From Ralstonia sp. SET104 (GTDB lineage Bacteria > Pseudomonadota > Gammaproteobacteria > Burkholderiales > Burkholderiaceae), in assembly GCF_003851545.1 (NCBI RefSeq), contig NZ_BHVX01000006.1:124001-188000 (forward strand): a stretch of 64,000 nt of DNA, in the 5' to 3' direction. The notes beneath the pieces were generated by a model. The model was not told the DNA's origin. It made no database searches and was given only the letters and a program-made list of their open reading frames with translations. This document shows positions 7,304-15,993 of this stretch, one piece after another. Each line of letters opens with the position of its first letter. The first letter of the stretch is position 1. Position numbers and translations under genes: made by a program.

Positions 7304-8655
7304 CACAACCCATCGAGTTCTCCAACCAGGCGGACGCCGGCAACGGCGTGTTTGCCGTTTCACAGGCCTTCCAGGACATCAAAGAGGCCGCGCACGAACA
7401 CCTGCTGACGCGCATCGAAGAGCTTGGTGCCGAGTTCGGCCGCTGGTCGCGCACGGCCATCCAGCGTTTTGTCGACCTGGAGGTGGAGGGCTTCACGCGC
7501 ATGCGACGCATTCCCGTCAACGAGACGGAGATCCGCCAGATTGCCGAGGCGCTCACCAAAGAACTGGCCGGCTTCGGCCCGATTGAAGACCTGCTGGCCG
7601 ATCCGGCAGTGGAGGACATTCTCGTCAACGGCCATTTGGACGTTTACGTATCGCGCCACGGCATTCTGGAGCGCATTCCGGTGCGCTTTGCCGACAACAA
7701 CCACCTGCTGCGCATCGTGCGCCGCATCCTCGCACCAATCGGGCGCAGGCTGGATGAATCGAATCCGATGGTGGATGCGCGCCTGCCCGACGGCGGCCGC
7801 ATCAACGTGGTCATTCCTCCGCTGGCGCTCGAAGGGCCGGTGGTGTCGATCCGCAAGTTTCGCAAAGACCCGCTCAAGCCCGAAGACCTGCTCGGTCTTG
7901 GCACCATGAACGAAGAGATCGGCGCACTGATCGAGGCCGCGGTGCGTGCCCGCTGCAACATCCTTGTGAGCGGGGGCACAAGCTCAGGCAAGACGTCGTT
8001 GCTTAACGCGATGGCGTATCACATCCCGGCGACCGAGCGCGTGATCACCATTGAAGACACGGCGGAGCTGTCGCTCAACCACCCGCATGTCGTGCGCTTG
8101 GAGAGCCGGCCGGGTGGCTTCGAGGGAACGGGCGTCGTGACGATTCGTGAGCTGCTGCGCAACAGCCTGCGCATGCGGCCAGACCGCATCATCGTGGGCG
8201 AAGTGCGCGGCGGCGAAGTGCTGGAAATGCTGCAGGCCATGAGCACCGGCCACGATGGCTCGATGGGCACCATCCACGCCAGCAGCCCACGCGAATGCTT
8301 GTATCGGTTGGAAATGCTGGCGGGCTTTGCCGGCTTCCAGGGCAGTGAGGTGAGCTTGCGCCGGCAGATCACCAACGCGATCGACTTCATCGTGCAGATC
8401 GGGCGGCTGTCCAACGGCAAGCGCCGCATCCTGTCGATCACCGAGGTCACCGGGCTGGGAGACAACATCGTTTCCACCCAGGAGCTGTACCGCTACGAGC
8501 CCTACATCGGCGCAGACGGTGAGGAGGTCGACCGCTGGACGGCACTCGGCCTGCAGCCGCATTCGCCCAAGTTGGCCCGCATGCGCAATAGCGAGGCTGG
8601 CGCAATGGACAGCGGCATGACCGGATTCGGCGGCGGAGGCCGTTTCCATGTCTAG
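7300..8655 (+). CDS. cpaF: Tad secretion ATPase CpaF/TadA
   Basis: This 451-residue VirB11-like hexameric ATPase powers pilus assembly from the cytoplasmic face. Visible motifs are Walker A GGTSSGKTS near residue 226, the Asp box ITIEDTAELSL, the Walker B region RPDRIIVGEVRGGE and the His box TGHDGSMGTIHA. An N-terminal coiled segment (about 20-90) precedes the ATPase core. Translation is coupled to cpaE through ATGA, and the last 8 bases overlap tadB. Confidence 0.95.
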   Translation: MTQPIEFSNQADAGNGVFAVSQAFQDIKEAAHEHLLTRIEELGAEFGRWSRTAIQRFVDLEVEGFTRMRRIPVNETEIRQIAEALTKELAGFGPIEDLLADPAVEDILVNGHLDVYVSRHGILERIPVRFADNNHLLRIVRRILAPIGRRLDESNPMVDARLPDGGRINVVIPPLALEGPVVSIRKFRKDPLKPEDLLGLGTMNEEIGALIEAAVRARCNILVSGGTSSGKTSLLNAMAYHIPATERVITIEDTAELSLNHPHVVRLESRPGGFEGTGVVTIRELLRNSLRMRPDRIIVGEVRGGEVLEMLQAMSTGHDGSMGTIHASSPRECLYRLEMLAGFAGFQGSEVSLRRQITNAIDFIVQIGRLSNGKRRILSITEVTGLGDNIVSTQELYRYEPYIGADGEEVDRWTALGLQPHSPKLARMRNSEAGAMDSGMTGFGGGGRFHV

Positions 8656-9574
8656 CATGACGCTCTGGTTCGGTTGCCTTGCACTGCTGCTGATGGGCGC
8701 CTCGCTCATGCTGTGGGCGCAGGCCATGCGCCGCCGCGAGCGCGAGGCATCGCGCAGCTTCGTGCGCGCACAAACCGACCAGATCAACGCACGTTATCAG
8801 CCCAACGTGGAGGCGGCACCGGCCAGCGTGCCCGCTTCGCTCCACCGTGTCTGGATCGATGCACTGCGCCGCGCCGATATCGAACCGAGTCGCCGTTTCT
8901 ACATGCTGCTGATCTTGCCCGCAGCCCTGATTACGCTGATGGTCTGGGCGCTGTCGAGCATGGTGTCGGCAATGATGGCGCTGGGGTTGTACGCGTTGAT
9001 TGCCGTGTTCCTGTTCTGGAACCGCACGCGGAAGATGAATGAACGCCTGCTCCAACAGTTGCCGGGCTTTCTGGATGGCGTGGTGCGCCTGATGAGCATC
9101 GGCAGTGCCGTGCCCGCAGCGTTCCAGGCCGCGAGCGCCAATACCGAGCAACCGCTGCGTAACTGCCTGATTGCCATCACGCAGATGCAGCGTGCGGGCA
9201 AAGACCTCGATGCCGCTGTGCTGACGGTGGGCAAGCAGTACCACGTCAATGAACTGATTTTGCTCTCGTCGGTGCTGCGGCTGTCGCTGCGCTACGGCGG
9301 TCGGGCAGACATCGTGATGGAGCGCACCGCGGCGTTCATGCGTGATCGGCAGCAGGCACAGCGGGAGTTGCTGGCGTTGTCGGCTGAAACGCGGCTGTCG
9401 GCGTGGATCATCGGGTTGCTGCCGATTGTGGTGGGAGGCGTGATCATCATGTTCAACGCTGCATACATCATGTCGATGTGGCACGACCCGTTCGGCAAGA
9501 CGCTGATCCTGACGGCATTCGGCATGGAAGTGATCGGTGCGGTTATGCTCGCCAGACTCGCTAAATCGGTCTAA
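8648..9574 (+). CDS. tadB: Tad inner-membrane platform protein TadB
   Basis: This 308-residue type II secretion GspF-like membrane protein has hydrophobic segments near residues 5-25, 85-125, 250-275 and 285-305 and a cytoplasmic loop around LLQQLPGFLDGVVRLMSIGS. It pairs with TadC as the inner-membrane platform on which the CpaF ATPase acts. The start overlaps cpaF by 8 bases. Confidence 0.92.
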   Translation: MSSMTLWFGCLALLLMGASLMLWAQAMRRREREASRSFVRAQTDQINARYQPNVEAAPASVPASLHRVWIDALRRADIEPSRRFYMLLILPAALITLMVWALSSMVSAMMALGLYALIAVFLFWNRTRKMNERLLQQLPGFLDGVVRLMSIGSAVPAAFQAASANTEQPLRNCLIAITQMQRAGKDLDAAVLTVGKQYHVNELILLSSVLRLSLRYGGRADIVMERTAAFMRDRQQAQRELLALSAETRLSAWIIGLLPIVVGGVIIMFNAAYIMSMWHDPFGKTLILTAFGMEVIGAVMLARLAKSV

Positions 9575-9583
9575 GGAGGGCGC

Positions 9584-10573
9584 ATGGACGATCCGCTCAT
9601 CACGCTCAGTCTGACCGCCGCCGCAGCGGGTGTGCTGGTGTTCGGCGGCCTGGCGCTGCGGGCAACGCTCACGCGCTATCGCAGCGCGCGCAAACTCGAT
9701 ACGGCGTTGTCCGACATGCGGGCGACGGCAGCCAATCCGGCTGCGACCACGGCTGCGCATGCCGTGCCTCCGGCTGCCAAGGCGCGCCCACACGGCACGC
9801 GCGAAGCCCAGCAGCTTCAACGGCAGATTGCCAAGGTGGGGCAGCGCTGGATCGACACCAGCCTCGGGCAACGCATCGTCACGGAAGAAGATCGCAAGTT
9901 GCTGGAAGAGTGCGGCTACTACGGCGAGCACGCACGCACTGTCTTTGGTGGCACGCGCATCGTGCTGCCGCCGGTGCTGGCCGTGGTTGGCGCGTTGAAT
10001 GCCACGTCGATCCTGTTGGTGTTCGTGTGGGGTTTTGTCGGCTTTGCGTTGGGTTACCTGGGGCCCAAGTGGCTGCTCGGCCGCCGCAAGGAGAGCCGCC
10101 GCCGCCGCTTGGACGACGAATTGGCCGTCATGGTGGACATGCTGCGCCTGCTGCAAGGGGTGGGCCTGTCGATCGACCAAAGCCTGCAGGTGATCGCCAA
10201 TGAATTCCACAGCATGTTGCCTGTGCTGGCAGGCGAGTTCGGGCGTGCCAATCAGCAGTTCGCTTCGGGCCGCCCGCGCGAACAGACGCTGTTGCGCATC
10301 GCTCGCCTGTTCGACAACGAAGACCTGAAAGGCCTGATCACACTGCTCACGCAGGTCGACCGTTTTGGCGGTGCGGTGCAGGAACCGCTGCGCCAATTTG
10401 GTGGGCGTTTGCAGGAAAACCGTCGCGCTCGCCTGAAAGAGCGCGTGGGCCAGTTGACCGTCAAGATGACGATGGTCATGGTCATGACGCTGCTGCCGGC
10501 GCTGTTGATCATCACGGCCGGGCCGGGCTTCATGAACGTAATGCGCAGCCTGCAACATTCCGGGGGAAATTGA
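9584..10573 (+). CDS. tadC: Tad inner-membrane platform protein TadC
   Basis: This 329-residue GspF-domain protein is the paralogue and partner of TadB. It has an N-terminal hydrophobic segment, a central pair of helices (about 125-160), the domain ELAVMVDMLRLLQGVGLSID and C-terminal membrane helices. TAAGGAGGGCGC precedes the ATG. It lies 9 bases after tadB and 1 base before tadD. Confidence 0.92.
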   Translation: MDDPLITLSLTAAAAGVLVFGGLALRATLTRYRSARKLDTALSDMRATAANPAATTAAHAVPPAAKARPHGTREAQQLQRQIAKVGQRWIDTSLGQRIVTEEDRKLLEECGYYGEHARTVFGGTRIVLPPVLAVVGALNATSILLVFVWGFVGFALGYLGPKWLLGRRKESRRRRLDDELAVMVDMLRLLQGVGLSIDQSLQVIANEFHSMLPVLAGEFGRANQQFASGRPREQTLLRIARLFDNEDLKGLITLLTQVDRFGGAVQEPLRQFGGRLQENRRARLKERVGQLTVKMTMVMVMTLLPALLIITAGPGFMNVMRSLQHSGGN

Positions 10574-10574
10574 G

Positions 10575-11504
10575 ATGGCACGGTTCCCGAAAACCAAACA
10601 TGCATGGCTGGGGGCGCTGTCGATCCTGCCGGCGCTTTTGTCGGGCTGCGGCTCGATGGCCACGTCTGACATGGGCCTGCGCGCTGATGCCGATATTGAA
10701 ATGGCACGTCAGCGCCAGAGCCAGGAGAAGGCGGAGATCGCCAGTCCGGCGACCTATCTCTCGTTGATTCGCAAGATGCAGGAACAGGGCCTGTACTACG
10801 CGTCGCTGGCGCATATCGATGCCTACCAGCAACGCTATGGCCGCGCACCCGAGATCATGCTGCTGCGCGCGGACGCGCTGCGCGAAACCGATCAGCTTGC
10901 CGCTGCCGATGCCGAATACCGCGCGGCGGTAGGGGCCACGTCTGCCATGGGCGCAGGCACGCAAGGCGGATTGCTCAATGCTGCGGCCTGGCGCGGCCTG
11001 GGCATCGTTGCGGGGCGCCAGGGCAATTTTGCTGAAGCGGCCCGCAGGCTGCAGGTGGCCGCTCAAGCCAACCCGACCGATGCCAGTACGGCCAGCGATC
11101 TCGGCTACGCGCTGATGCGCGCTGGCGAGGTCGAGCAAGCCCGTGTGCCGTTGATGCAGGCGCAGCAGATGGCCACCGCCAGCCCGAAGATCGCGGGCAA
11201 CCTGGTGATCTGGCTGACTGTGAACGACCGCAAGGACGATGCTGCATCGCTGGCTTCGCACGCACAACTGACGGCATCCGCCCGCAAGGCCATCGACGAA
11301 GACGTGGCGCGCGTGCGTGGGGCGTGGCGCGATCGGCGTATGGCCCGCGACGCTGCGTCGGTGGCTCCGCGCGCCGTAGCGGCTGCGCCAACCACGGGTA
11401 ACACTGTTGTGGCCGTTACCGCTGGTACCACCGCCAATACCCCGCCGCATCCGCTGGCGCTGCAGCGTGGCCGCTTGCTTGACACCTTGGAGACTGCGCA
11501 ATGA
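10575..11504 (+). CDS. tadD: TPR lipoprotein TadD
   Basis: This 309-residue lipoprotein has the lipidated Cys at residue 25 (LLSGC), then tetratricopeptide-like helices (about 70-230; DLGYALMRAGEVEQARVPL), as expected for TadD, a probable pilotin or assembly factor at the outer membrane. The C-terminal 60 residues are Ala/Thr-rich and probably disordered. The final bases overlap the next gene as ATGA. Confidence 0.87.
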   Translation: MARFPKTKHAWLGALSILPALLSGCGSMATSDMGLRADADIEMARQRQSQEKAEIASPATYLSLIRKMQEQGLYYASLAHIDAYQQRYGRAPEIMLLRADALRETDQLAAADAEYRAAVGATSAMGAGTQGGLLNAAAWRGLGIVAGRQGNFAEAARRLQVAAQANPTDASTASDLGYALMRAGEVEQARVPLMQAQQMATASPKIAGNLVIWLTVNDRKDDAASLASHAQLTASARKAIDEDVARVRGAWRDRRMARDAASVAPRAVAAAPTTGNTVVAVTAGTTANTPPHPLALQRGRLLDTLETAQ

Positions 11505-11833
11505 TTCACCGCATGCTGATGACTGCCGGCGTGGTGGCATGGTTGATGTGCAATCCGGCCAGTGCCCAAGGGTTGTCTGGCGGCAACCCGCAGAGCGCTA
11601 CACAGGCCACGCCCAACCTGGGCGCGAATGTGAACGATGCCACCCGCGCCTTGCTCAAGGCGCAACGCGACGGAACGTATGCCGGCGAGTTCGTCCCGCT
11701 GCGCGGCGAACAGGCGGCGTTGGCGTACCAGCGTTATCTCGATACGTTCAGCCGGCCGATGCCGGGTCTTACCCAGCAGGGTTCTGGCGGGCGAGCCCCC
11801 ACAAGCAACCTCGGCCAGCCGTCTGGGCGCTGA
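11501..11833 (+). CDS. DUF3613 secreted protein of the Tad operon
   Basis: This 110-residue protein has a Sec signal peptide (cut after ASAQ, about residue 23) and one short domain, LLKAQRDGTYAGEFVPLRGE through YLDTFSRPMP, matching DUF3613. Such proteins are found with Tad genes in Burkholderiales; their function is not known. It starts inside the tadD stop (ATGA), so it is translated from the same message. The C-terminal 20 residues are Gly/Ser/Arg-rich. Confidence 0.8.
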   Translation: MIHRMLMTAGVVAWLMCNPASAQGLSGGNPQSATQATPNLGANVNDATRALLKAQRDGTYAGEFVPLRGEQAALAYQRYLDTFSRPMPGLTQQGSGGRAPTSNLGQPSGR

Positions 11834-11850
11834 AAGCTGACGGACCCGCC

Positions 11851-13554
11851 GTGACACGCGCTGCTCCCCGCCTTCGTCGAGCCGACAAGCTCCACCGCCG
11901 CCTGCGCGGCGCGGTGAGCGTGATGACTGCCACCTTCATCGCCACGGTTGGTTTGGCGGTGCTCGTGTCCATCGACATCGGCAACCTGTTCTATACGCAG
12001 CGCGCGCTGCAGCGCTCGGCAGACCTCGCAGCCATGGCGGCGGCGCAGCGGTTGGATCTGCCTGCCGCAGCCCAGCAGTCTGCCGTGCAGAACGGACTAA
12101 CGGTGGATGGCACCAACATCACGCTGGCGGTCGTGCCGGGCGTGTGGGATTCGAACGCGGGGACTGCGCCCACATACTTCACCGCGCAAGCGGCCGTTGA
12201 CAACAACACGAACGCCGCGCAAGTGACGATCACGCAAAGCGTGCCGTACTTCTTCATGGTCGGGAATCGGCAGTTGCAGGCGACGGCGATTGCGAAGAAC
12301 ACGCCGGTCGCGTCGTTTTCGCTGGGGTCTGGCTTGGCATCGGTGGACGCTGGCCTGCTCAACCAGCTTCTGGGCAGCCTGCTTGGCAATACCAACCCCT
12401 TGAGCTTGAGTCTCGTTTCCTATCAAGGTCTGGCGAACACCAACATCCGCATCGCTGACTTGATGGCCGCGGTGGGCGTGGGCACCGTGCAGCAATTGCT
12501 GTCGACGCAGCTGACGTTGACGCAGTTTTTCAACGCTGTCATTTCGGCGGGGGCACAGAACGGGTTGGCCGGAGTATCGGCCGGTACCGTGGCCGCACCA
12601 AATACATTGGTCCTTGGTCCTCTGTTGAGTGGCACGACCATCAATATGGGCAACAGCGTTGGCGCACCGGGTGTTCTGCAATTGCTTGCGGCCGTGGGCA
12701 ATGACCAAGCGGCGGCAGACGCCACATTGAATGTTCTGGATCTGCTAATGACGGCAGCGCAGATTGCGAATGCGCAGAACGGCGCGACAATCTCGACCAA
12801 TCTGGGGTTGCCGGGCGTGGCGGGCCTGCCCGGTTTGGTCAACGTCGGGCTGTCGCTCAAGATCATCCAGCCGCCAGTGATTGCCGTGGGGCCGCCCGGC
12901 ACCGATGCGTCGGGGAACTGGCGTACCGTGGCACGCACCGGACAAGTCAGTCTCGGCTTGAATGTTTCCGCTTCGGTACTTGGTCTGGCCAACTTGAACG
13001 TTCCGATGGGGTTGATTGTGGCCGGTGCGAGCGCGCATTTCGAAGCCGCCCATTGCCCAGTGCCCCGTAGCGGCATGTCGGCAGACTTCGGGGGGCAGAT
13101 TGCGCCCGTATCGCTGTGCATTGCAAATGGGGCCGCCACCGCGGCAGGCAGTATCAGCGGCTATTCGTGTCCCGCTACGCCCGCGGTCGTACTGCAGGCA
13201 TTGGGTGTGGACGCAGTATCGTTGCAAGCAAGCGTTGCTCCTGCGGCAAGCACGGGGTGGACGCCCGACCCCACCACGCTGACGGTTGGGCAGACCGTGC
13301 GGGCATCGGGCACCGGTACTTTTTTTGCCTCGGTCCTGAACGATACGAATCAGGTCAAGCTGAAAGTTCTGAGCTTGAATGCATTGAACCTCCTGGGGCT
13401 TTCCGATGTGATCGTCCGGGCGACGCTCGGCCTTGTAGGCCAGACGCTGGATACCCTGTTGTCGCCCTTGCTCGAAGTCCTCGGTATCCAACTCGGCTAT
13501 GCCGACATCAAACTCCTTTCGCTCGACTGCGATGCTGTTGAGCTGGTTTTCTGA
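11851..13554 (+). CDS. tadG: TadG-like pseudopilin with long periplasmic domain
   Basis: This 567-residue protein starts with a basic stretch, then the TadG motif RGAVSVMTATFIATVGLAVL (about residues 23-45) and QRALQRSADLAAMAAAQRLD. This is the single N-terminal helix of Flp-type pseudopilins of the DUF2134/TadG group. The rest is a large secreted domain rich in Leu, Val, Ala and Asn, with Cys residues near AHCPVPRSG, SLCIANG and GYSCPATP. GTG at 11851 is the best start, because a later ATG (11923) would remove the basic region before the helix. It lies 17 bases after the DUF3613 gene. Confidence 0.82.
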   Translation: MTRAAPRLRRADKLHRRLRGAVSVMTATFIATVGLAVLVSIDIGNLFYTQRALQRSADLAAMAAAQRLDLPAAAQQSAVQNGLTVDGTNITLAVVPGVWDSNAGTAPTYFTAQAAVDNNTNAAQVTITQSVPYFFMVGNRQLQATAIAKNTPVASFSLGSGLASVDAGLLNQLLGSLLGNTNPLSLSLVSYQGLANTNIRIADLMAAVGVGTVQQLLSTQLTLTQFFNAVISAGAQNGLAGVSAGTVAAPNTLVLGPLLSGTTINMGNSVGAPGVLQLLAAVGNDQAAADATLNVLDLLMTAAQIANAQNGATISTNLGLPGVAGLPGLVNVGLSLKIIQPPVIAVGPPGTDASGNWRTVARTGQVSLGLNVSASVLGLANLNVPMGLIVAGASAHFEAAHCPVPRSGMSADFGGQIAPVSLCIANGAATAAGSISGYSCPATPAVVLQALGVDAVSLQASVAPAASTGWTPDPTTLTVGQTVRASGTGTFFASVLNDTNQVKLKVLSLNALNLLGLSDVIVRATLGLVGQTLDTLLSPLLEVLGIQLGYADIKLLSLDCDAVELVF

Positions 13555-13569
13555 CATGGAAGCGACGAC

Positions 13570-14958
13570 ATGAAAACCGATCGCTGGGCGTACGAAACGC
13601 TTGAGATTTTCGTCTGGGAAGGCCGTCACGACATCGCTGATCGTGTGGCACGGTTCATGGCGCCGTTCGGGGCAGAGGTGATCCGTGCGGGCGGTATCGA
13701 CTTTCAGCCCGCGGAGCCTCGGCTGAAGCCGGCGGTCGCCGTTATCAGCGCGTCGGTGGTGGAGAGCGGTGGTTTTACCGTGCTCGACTGGCAGGCCGCG
13801 CAAGGCATGCCGGTGATCTGGGTCGCCGCAGATACGCAGCATGATTCGAGCCGTTTTCCGCCCGAATACACGCATGTGCTGGGGCCGGACTTCGGCGCCA
13901 CCGAGCTGCGCGCGCAGATCACCAAGGTCTTGCCGTCGATGTCGTCTGCGCAAGCGCAAGCGCAGGATCAGAGTGCCCTCGTGGCTGCGTCCCCCGCCAT
14001 GCATGGGCTGCTGGAACAGGTCGATACCTTTGCCGATTGCGACAGCAACGTCATGCTCTACGGCGAAACCGGTGCGGGCAAGGAGCGCATTGCCCGCCTG
14101 CTGCACGACAAGAACAGCGTCTATGGCAAGGGGCCGTTCGTGGCGGTCAACTGCGGCGCGATTCCCGATGGGCTGTTCGAATCGCAGTTCTTCGGTCATG
14201 CCAAGGGCGCATTCACCGGTGCCATGTATGCGCACCGCGGCTACTTTGAGCAGGCCAACGGCGGCACGCTGTTCCTCGATGAGTTGGGCGACTTGCCGCT
14301 CTACCAGCAAGTGAAGCTGCTGCGCGTGCTGGAAGACAGTGAATGCACGCGGTTGGGCTCAACGGTGCCGGTCAAGCTCGATTTCCGCCTGGTGGCCGCC
14401 ACGAATAAGAACCTGCGTGAGATGGTCGCCACGGGCAAATTTCGCGCCGATTTGTACTTTCGCCTGGCCGTGATCGAGCTGCGCATTCCCAGCCTGGAGC
14501 AGCGCGGCGCAGACGACAAGATCGCGCTGTTGTTGTCCTTCCTGCGGCATTTGCTGGGCGATAAGACCTGCGAAAGCATGCCACCGGTGCCCGAATGGGT
14601 GCGGGCGTCGGTCGGTCGGGCCTACTTTGCCGGCAATGTGCGCGAGCTGCGCAACCTGGCCGAGCGTATCGGCATCACCCTGCGGCAGTTTGGTCGCTGG
14701 GACGAGGCCCGCATCCTGCCGCTGTTCGCCGGGCTGCAGCGTGATGCTTTTGAGCGCGAAGGCGGCAACGGCGAGCGCAGCAACGGCGGCAATGGCGGGG
14801 AGGAGGAGCGCCGCCGTATCCTGGCTGCGCTCGACGCCAATAACTGGCGCCGTCAGGACAGCGCCGCCACGCTGGGCATCAGCCGCAAGGTGCTGTGGGA
14901 AAAGATGCGCAAATACCAGATTGCCGACGGGGAAACCGAGCTGCGCGAGCTGGAGTGA
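13570..14958 (+). CDS. Sigma-54 enhancer-binding transcriptional regulator of the Tad locus
   Basis: This 462-residue protein has a receiver-like N-terminal domain (about 1-120) without an evident phospho-acceptor Asp pocket. The AAA+ domain (about 140-370) carries Walker A GETGAGKE at 165-172, the sigma-54 contact loop GAFTGA at 213-218 and Walker [13 protein letters not shown] Fis-type helix-turn-helix lies at the C-terminus ([18 protein letters not shown]). It should activate sigma-54 promoters, and two such promoters lie at 270-285 and 596-611 at the other end of the locus. It starts 15 bases after tadG. With a degenerate receiver, the input may be protein interaction rather than phosphorylation. 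Confidence 0.88.
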   Translation: MKTDRWAYETLEIFVWEGRHDIADRVARFMAPFGAEVIRAGGIDFQPAEPRLKPAVAVISASVVESGGFTVLDWQAAQGMPVIWVAADTQHDSSRFPPEYTHVLGPDFGATELRAQITKVLPSMSSAQAQAQDQSALVAASPAMHGLLEQVDTFADCDSNVMLYGETGAGKERIARLLHDKNSVYGKGPFVAVNCGAIPDGLFESQFFGHAKGAFTGAMYAHRGYFEQANGGTLFLDELGDLPLYQQVKLLRVLEDSECTRLGSTVPVKLDFRLVAATNKNLREMVATGKFRADLYFRLAVIELRIPSLEQRGADDKIALLLSFLRHLLGDKTCESMPPVPEWVRASVGRAYFAGNVRELRNLAERIGITLRQFGRWDEARILPLFAGLQRDAFEREGGNGERSNGGNGGEEERRRILAALDANNWRRQDSAATLGISRKVLWEKMRKYQIADGETELRELE

Positions 14959-15064
14959 GGCCATACAACACCCTACTGTGCGGCGGGTGCCCGGCGTGCC
15001 ACTTGGGCGGCGGATCGCGTATAGTTTTCAGCTGCAACACCTGCGCAGAATCCACAGGGTCGAG

Positions 15065-15844
15065 ATGAGAACAAAAAAACAGTCAGGGAAAGCGTCATAC
15101 CAGGCGTTTCAGAGGGGATTGGCCATTGCGGCCGCGATGGCAACTTTGGTTGGCACGGCCGCCTGCACATCGGCCGTGGCGCAGAGCCCAGCCGCACCTT
15201 CCACCGCCATCGCGCCGATGGCCGCTACGCCCGTGCCGGCGTTGACGGCTACAGTCGGGCAGCCAGCCGCCGAAGCACCTGCCGCCCGCGCGCCCGCTGC
15301 ATCGGCCGGCACAGCGCGTCCGGCACCAACCAGCACCGTATTCGAGCTGCAGCAACGCATGCAGGCGCATGAGCTGTCTGAACTGCGCACCACCTACAAC
15401 GGGGCGTATGGCGCCAGCCTGCTGTTTGCCCAGAGTGACCTGACGTACTACGTGACACTGTTCCAGAAAAAGGACCTCTGGCGCGTCATCAAGACCACCA
15501 ACGAAGGCTATGCCGAGCGGCTGTACAACGACTTTGCCAAGCAGACGCGCACGATGGCCGATCTGGAGCTGCAGCGCATCCGCTTGGAAGCCCAGAAGGA
15601 GCGCTCCGAGCGCCAGATCGCAGCGCAGGAAGAAAAACTGCGCGGGCTGCAGACTGATCTGAGCATCCAGCGTCAACAGCAAGCCCAGGCGCTGGAGCAT
15701 CAGAAGGTTGCCCGCTCCGAGGCCGATACGCTGGACGCCGAGCGCCGTGCCGCCCGCGCCCGCGTGGACGAGCTGCAGCGCCAGATCCGCGCGCTGGAAG
15801 CGCAGGTCAACGCACCGTTCGCGCCATCGCAGCGCAAGCGCTGA
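15065..15844 (+). CDS. DUF2968 family secreted protein
   Basis: This 259-residue protein has an N-terminal export signal that could be a lipobox (VGTAAC, Cys34) or a Sec site after AVAQ. A Pro/Ala-rich linker follows to about residue 95, then the DUF2968 domain with FELQQRMQAHELSELRTTYNG and a long coiled coil (about 160-250). Function is unknown. The ATG at 15065 is chosen because it begins the signal peptide. It lies 106 bases after the regulator. A hairpin at 15870-15902 probably ends the transcript. Confidence 0.8.
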   Translation: MRTKKQSGKASYQAFQRGLAIAAAMATLVGTAACTSAVAQSPAAPSTAIAPMAATPVPALTATVGQPAAEAPAARAPAASAGTARPAPTSTVFELQQRMQAHELSELRTTYNGAYGASLLFAQSDLTYYVTLFQKKDLWRVIKTTNEGYAERLYNDFAKQTRTMADLELQRIRLEAQKERSERQIAAQEEKLRGLQTDLSIQRQQQAQALEHQKVARSEADTLDAERRAARARVDELQRQIRALEAQVNAPFAPSQRKR

Positions 15845-15869
15845 TCCGGCACCCTGCATCACCCCAGAA

Positions 15870-15902
15870 CGGGCGGCCTACGGGTCGCCCGGTTCACTTT
15901 TA
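15870..15902 (+). terminator. Probable terminator after the DUF2968 gene
   Basis: CGGGCGGCC can pair with GGGTCGCCCG in a GC-rich hairpin, followed by TTCACTTTT. The T tract is short, so this is a moderate call. Confidence 0.5.
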
Positions 15903-15993
15903 GGGGCTTGCATTCAAACATGGCGACTTTGTTTGATGCCGGGCAAGGCGGCGCGTACATTGGCGGACAACCCATTTTCGCAGTCGACCGCGC

